Under the pieces are notes generated by a model. It was not told where the DNA came from, searched no databases, and saw nothing but the letters and a program-made list of their open reading frames with translations. A program made the position numbers and the translations under genes. Of a stretch of 52,178 bases of DNA, positions 48,624 through 52,178 are shown in pieces. Origin of the DNA: Alphaproteobacteria bacterium (GTDB lineage: Bacteria > Pseudomonadota > Alphaproteobacteria > Micavibrionales > Micavibrionaceae); contig JAJFGV010000023.1 in NCBI GenBank assembly GCA_021775965.1, positions 1 through 52,178 of the forward strand. Reading direction: 5' to 3'. Every line of letters begins with the position of its first letter. Position 1 is the first letter of the stretch.

Positions 48624-49247
48624 ATGAATGCTAAGAATTTTAAGCAGGTAATTCTGGATATTGGCAACCAGCTTAGTGAGTTTCGTTATGGCCGCGCTCA
48701 CAAGGAAATCCCTAAAAATCTTTGGGAGCTAAGTGATGTATTTGCAGATCGGGCTGAAGTCACATGTCCTAATCCGCCAACTATGAATGCTACTATGATG
48801 GCGACTCCAGATGCTGGGCCCGTAGCAACAAGGGAATATGATCCGCGTGAAGCTGCATTGCTAGCTGTGAGGCGAATTTCTGAGGCATATGATCATGATC
48901 ATCATGCTGCGCAGGAAGTCTTGAAATTTCTTGGAAAGGAAAACTTTGCTCTTCATACAAGCACAGAAGGTCGAACAGGTATGACGCTTTTAAAACTTAT
49001 CGTGCGCTCTCCAGATGACAGGGTATTAATGTTTCCCTGTAATGGTGGTTTAAATGAAAGTGATAAAGAAATCGTTCGTAATGTTATGAGCGGTCTGCAG
49101 GTTGGTGAGATGATGGAGCCTGGTACTTATACGATACCGCGCAGTGATAAGGAATATTGGGGGCTTCGTGGCCATCTCTATCCAGATGCCGGTTGTGGTT
49201 GGGATGAACCAACAGGGCGACCTGACCCCATGGGTGCCGTCGCTTAA
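48624..49247 (+). CDS. Unrecognised protein, paralogue B of a tandem pair
   Basis: A 207-residue soluble-looking protein related to the preceding gene over roughly residues 72-150 and at the C-terminus (GWDEPTGRPDP against GWSNPATEGRPVP). The N-terminal part (FKQVILDIGNQLSEFRYGRA) and a Met/Pro/Thr-rich stretch near 53-66 are its own. GGAG lies about eight bases before the ATG. It is convergent with pntB, 5 bp apart. No family or function is recognised. Confidence 0.75.
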   Translation: MNAKNFKQVILDIGNQLSEFRYGRAHKEIPKNLWELSDVFADRAEVTCPNPPTMNATMMATPDAGPVATREYDPREAALLAVRRISEAYDHDHHAAQEVLKFLGKENFALHTSTEGRTGMTLLKLIVRSPDDRVLMFPCNGGLNESDKEIVRNVMSGLQVGEMMEPGTYTIPRSDKEYWGLRGHLYPDAGCGWDEPTGRPDPMGAVA

Positions 49248-49252
49248 ATACA

Positions 49253-50641
49253 TTATTCAAGCGCTTTAATAATATCTTCGGTCATTTTTTTTGCGTCGCC
49301 AAGCAGCATCATGGTTTGATCTTCGAAGAAAAGCGGGTTATCGATGCCGGCGTAACCGCTGCCGAGGGAACGTTTTACAAACAGCACTGTCTTGGCTTTT
49401 TCAACGTCTAAAATCGGCATGCCGTAAATTGGTGAGGTTGAATCATTTTTTGCTGCCGGGTTGGTGATGTCGTTGGCGCCGATTACATAGGCCACATCGG
49501 CTTGCGCAAAGTCGCGGTTGATGTCTTCCATTTCGAATACTTCGTCATAGGGCACATTGGCTTCGGCCAGCAACACATTCATATGGCCGGGCATACGACC
49601 TGCAACCGGGTGGATGGCGTAGGTGACCTCGACGCCTTCTCGTTTGAGGATGTCAGCCATCTCTTTGAGTGCGTGCTGTGCTTGTGCAACCGCCATGCCG
49701 TAGCCGGGGATGATGATGACTTTGGACGCGTTTTTCATGATGTAGGCGGCGTCTTCGGCGGCGCCGATTTTGGCGTTTCTGTCGCCGTGTTCATCATCGG
49801 TGCTTGTGGCTTGTTCGCCGCCAAAGCCGCCGAGGATGACGCTAATAAAGGAACGGTTCATGCCCTTGCACATGATATAGGACAGGATCGCGCCGCTGGC
49901 GCCGACCAGTGCGCCGATGATAATCAGCAGGTTGTTGTGTAGCGTAAAGCCGAGTGCCGCCGCCGCCCAGCCGGAATATGAATTTAGCATCGAAACGATC
50001 ACCGGCATATCAGCGCCGCCGATGGGAATGATCATCAGTACGCCAAGTGTGAGGGCGAGTAGCACAATCATCCAGAAGAAAAAGGCGCTTTCGGTGGCGC
50101 AGAGAAAAAGGATGAGGAAGAAGAGCGCCGCGCCGAGAATGGCGTTTAATTTATGCTGGCCCATAAATGTGACGGGCTTGCCGGAGATTTTACCCTGCAA
50201 TTTTCCCCAGGCAACGAGTGAGCCGGTAAAGGTGATGGCACCGATGGCGGCACCCAGTGACATTTCGATCAGGCTGGCGAAATGGATGTCTGCTTTTGTG
50301 CCGATGCCAAAGGCTTCGGGGTTGCCGAAGGCGGCAGCGGCAACAAAGACAGCGGCCAGACCGACAAGCGAATGAAACGCCGCCATCAATTGCGGTAGGG
50401 CGGTCATTTCGATTTTGTTGGCGATTGTCGTGCCGATGCCGCCGCCAATGGCGATGCCGATCAGGATAATGAAATAATGGGTGACGGCTGGTGAAAGAAG
50501 CGTGGTGACAATCGCCAGCGCTATGCCCATCATGCCGAATTGCAGGCCTTGTCGTGCGCTTTCGGGATGCGACAAACCGCGCAGTGCCAGAATGAATAGC
50601 ACTGAGGCGAAGAGGTAAGCTATGGCGGCCAATGGTCCCAT
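49253..50641 (-). CDS. pntB: NAD(P) transhydrogenase subunit beta PntB
   Basis: Part of the proton-translocating transhydrogenase that makes NADPH from NADH using the proton motive force. It has 462 residues: eight or nine membrane helices in the first 270 residues (domain II), then the soluble NADP-binding domain III with VIIIPGYGMAVAQAQHAL, HPVAGRMPGHMNVLLAEANV, YVIGANDITNPAAKND, GMPILDVEKAKTVLFVKRSL and GYAGIDNPLFF. Complete and canonical. It follows pntAB by 3 bp. Confidence 0.98.
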   Translation of the reverse strand: MGPLAAIAYLFASVLFILALRGLSHPESARQGLQFGMMGIALAIVTTLLSPAVTHYFIILIGIAIGGGIGTTIANKIEMTALPQLMAAFHSLVGLAAVFVAAAAFGNPEAFGIGTKADIHFASLIEMSLGAAIGAITFTGSLVAWGKLQGKISGKPVTFMGQHKLNAILGAALFFLILFLCATESAFFFWMIVLLALTLGVLMIIPIGGADMPVIVSMLNSYSGWAAAALGFTLHNNLLIIIGALVGASGAILSYIMCKGMNRSFISVILGGFGGEQATSTDDEHGDRNAKIGAAEDAAYIMKNASKVIIIPGYGMAVAQAQHALKEMADILKREGVEVTYAIHPVAGRMPGHMNVLLAEANVPYDEVFEMEDINRDFAQADVAYVIGANDITNPAAKNDSTSPIYGMPILDVEKAKTVLFVKRSLGSGYAGIDNPLFFEDQTMMLLGDAKKMTEDIIKALE

Positions 50642-50644
50642 GGG

Positions 50645-51055
50645 TTAGCCTTTCTTCTTAAACATGTGCAGCATGCGTCGCGTGATAATAAAGCCGCCGA
50701 AAATATTCACCGAGGCCAGGATAATCGCCAGAAACGCCAGAAGCGAAAATTCTCCATTTGTGGGGGCCACCGCGAGAAGGGCGCCGACAATAATCACCGA
50801 TGAAATGGCGTTGGTAATGCCCATCAGCGGTGAATGCAAAGCGGGGGTAACGCGCCAGACGACGTGATAGCCGACAAAGCAGGCCAGAACAAAAACGGTA
50901 AGCCCGGTAATCAGGAAGGGTTCGCCATGTGCGACACTATCTGTCATCGATTCACCGGCTTCGACGGCCAAAGAGGCAACATCATCGGACAGCTCTTTCA
51001 ACTTGTTGGCAAGATCGGCGGCGCTTTCCGTCACGGTTTGTTCGTTGTTTGCCAT
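50645..51055 (-). CDS. pntAB: NAD(P) transhydrogenase alpha subunit, membrane part PntAB
   Basis: A 136-residue membrane piece of the split alpha subunit. After a 45-residue charged N-terminus come three to four membrane helices ([40 protein letters not shown] and [20 protein letters not shown]). The [12 protein letters not shown] segment is characteristic of domain II of PntA. The split PntAA/PntAB arrangement is typical of Rhodospirillum-like alphaproteobacteria. The spacing to both neighbours is only 3 bp, so this is one operon. Confidence 0.95.
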   Translation of the reverse strand: MANNEQTVTESAADLANKLKELSDDVASLAVEAGESMTDSVAHGEPFLITGLTVFVLACFVGYHVVWRVTPALHSPLMGITNAISSVIIVGALLAVAPTNGEFSLLAFLAIILASVNIFGGFIITRRMLHMFKKKG

Positions 51056-51058
51056 AGC

Positions 51059-52178
51059 TTATGCCTCCTTCTTTGCTGCTGTTTTCTTGGGCGCAGGTTT
51101 TTCATCTGCTTTCTTTGGGGCTGCTTTTTTGGCCTCTTTAAAATTCGGATGGATGATTTTACCATCTTTTGTCAGGGCAATGCCTTTGATGATGTCATCG
51201 TCCCAGTCGATATTTAATTTGCCGCTTTCCTTGTCGATGATGAGGTTGAGCAGGTTCAGCAGATTTTTGGCGTATAAATGTGAGGCGTCTGTCGCCAGGC
51301 GGCTGGGCACATTTTTATGGCCGATGATTTTAACGCCGCCGAGTTCAACAACTTTCCCTGCTTTTGAAGACGCGCAGTTTCCGCCGCTTTCAACGGCCAG
51401 ATCAACAATGACAGAGCCGGGTTTCATGGATTTGACCATGGCTTCGGTAATCAGTTTCGGTGCCGGGCGGCCAGGGATGAGGGCGGTCGTGATCACAATG
51501 TCTTGTTTGGCGATATGTTCCGCAACAAGTTCTGCCTGTTTTTTCTGATAGGCTTTTGACATTTCCTTGGCATAGCCGCCTGCGGTTTCGGCTTCTTTGA
51601 ATTCTTCGTCTTCAACTGCTACGAAAGAACCGCCGAGTGATTCAACCTGCTCTTTTGCGGCGGGGCGGACATCGGTGGCGGATACAACAGCGCCGAGGCG
51701 CTTGGCTGTGGCGATGGCTTGTAATCCCGCAACGCCGGCGCCCATGACAAAAACTTTGGCAGGGGCAATGGTGCCGGCTGCAGTCATCATCATCGGAAAG
51801 GCGCGGGTAAATTCTTCCGCCGCATCAAGAACGGCTTTGTATCCGGCAAGGTTTGATTGCGAAGATAAAACATCCATCGATTGTGCGCGGGTGATACGGG
51901 GCGCGAGTTCCATCGCAAACGCATTGATATCGGCTTTGGCGTAAGTTGCAATTTTATCGGCATGATTGTGCGGGTCCAATATACCAAGAAGTAATGCTTT
52001 TGATTTTATATAATCCATACTTTTGGCGGAAGGCGGCTGGACCTTAAGGATAATGTCAGCATCCTTGTATGTATCTTCGGCAGTTTTGGCGATTTTAGCC
52101 CCTGCTTCCTTAAACGTAGCATCGGGAATGGACGCGGCCTCGCCAGCACCGGTTTCTATGGTAACCGTGCAGCCCAGG
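51059..52178 (-). CDS. pntAA: NAD(P) transhydrogenase alpha subunit, NAD-binding part PntAA (partial)
   Basis: The soluble NAD(H)-binding domain I. The frame is open beyond the internal ATG at 52018 to the right edge (LGCTVTIETGAGEAASIPDA), so the true start lies outside the window. Motifs are MELAPRITRAQSMDVLSSQS, AKVFVMGAGVAGLQAIATAK (Rossmann loop), VSATDVRP, TTALIPGRPAPKLIT, VIVDLAVESGGNC and PSRLATDASHLYAKN. The last 35 residues are a Lys/Ala/Pro-rich tail (KKAAPKKADEKPAPKKTAAK), longer than I would expect and perhaps a flexible linker to the membrane part. Confidence 0.96.
   Translation of the reverse strand, partial: LGCTVTIETGAGEAASIPDATFKEAGAKIAKTAEDTYKDADIILKVQPPSAKSMDYIKSKALLLGILDPHNHADKIATYAKADINAFAMELAPRITRAQSMDVLSSQSNLAGYKAVLDAAEEFTRAFPMMMTAAGTIAPAKVFVMGAGVAGLQAIATAKRLGAVVSATDVRPAAKEQVESLGGSFVAVEDEEFKEAETAGGYAKEMSKAYQKKQAELVAEHIAKQDIVITTALIPGRPAPKLITEAMVKSMKPGSVIVDLAVESGGNCASSKAGKVVELGGVKIIGHKNVPSRLATDASHLYAKNLLNLLNLIIDKESGKLNIDWDDDIIKGIALTKDGKIIHPNFKEAKKAAPKKADEKPAPKKTAAKKEA

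Overview
The window looks like a chromosomal segment of an alphaproteobacterium of moderate GC content. The evidence is the dcw order running on into lpxC-bamD-recN-ligA, a DUF3035 lipoprotein next to lspA and an M16 peptidase pair, a split pntA, and GANTC-rich leaders in front of division genes. An affiliation near Micavibrio-like lineages is possible, but nothing here proves it.

Region 1 (1-10.8 kb, minus strand). A housekeeping block runs lspA, DUF3035 lipoprotein, active M16 peptidase, inactive M16 partner, pgi, pentapeptide-repeat protein, and mutL (cut by the left edge). Upstream of it lies a four-gene bufferin-type RiPP operon (bufA1-bufB-bufC-DoxX). This operon is preceded by an exact GTAACC-N16-CGAA motif of the kind described for the Caulobacter metal-stress ECF sigma factor SigF.

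Region 2 (10.9-17.5 kb). ribF and ileS read rightward. An exported msrA reads leftward. An AmpD-like amidase is followed by RNase P RNA and a strong terminator. A gene of unknown function appears frameshifted in its sixth codon region, at an A6 run.

Region 3 (17.5-39.5 kb). This is the dcw cluster: rsmH-ftsL-ftsI-murE-[murF-like]-mraY-murD-ftsW-murG-[orphan]-murC-murB-[membrane Mur ligase and alpha/beta hydrolase, antisense]-ddl-ftsQ-[orphan]-ftsA-ftsZ. mraZ is absent. Six GANTC sites and a palindrome overlapping a candidate -35 lie upstream of rsmH. The gene in the murF slot is an intact reading frame that has lost every catalytic Mur-ligase motif. A second, membrane-anchored Mur ligase with all MurF motifs intact sits where ddl normally begins, next to an atypical long Ddl. 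The simplest reading is that a foreign module (alpha/beta hydrolase, membrane MurF, long-form Ddl) replaced the native ddl and took over the D-Ala-D-Ala steps, while the old MurF survives as a pseudoenzyme. This is the most unusual system in the window.

Region 4 (39.5-49.3 kb). lpxC, bamD, recN, ligA, a small conserved-looking protein and a serine hydrolase are interspersed with AT-rich accessory DNA. That DNA holds palindromic dispersed repeats, unrecognised genes, and a tandem pair of paralogous unknown genes, each with a near-consensus sigma-70 promoter.

Region 5 (49.3 kb to the end, minus strand). The proton-translocating transhydrogenase operon pntAA-pntAB-pntB, with pntAA cut by the right edge.

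No tRNA, rRNA other than RNase P RNA, insertion sequence, transposase or CRISPR array was seen.
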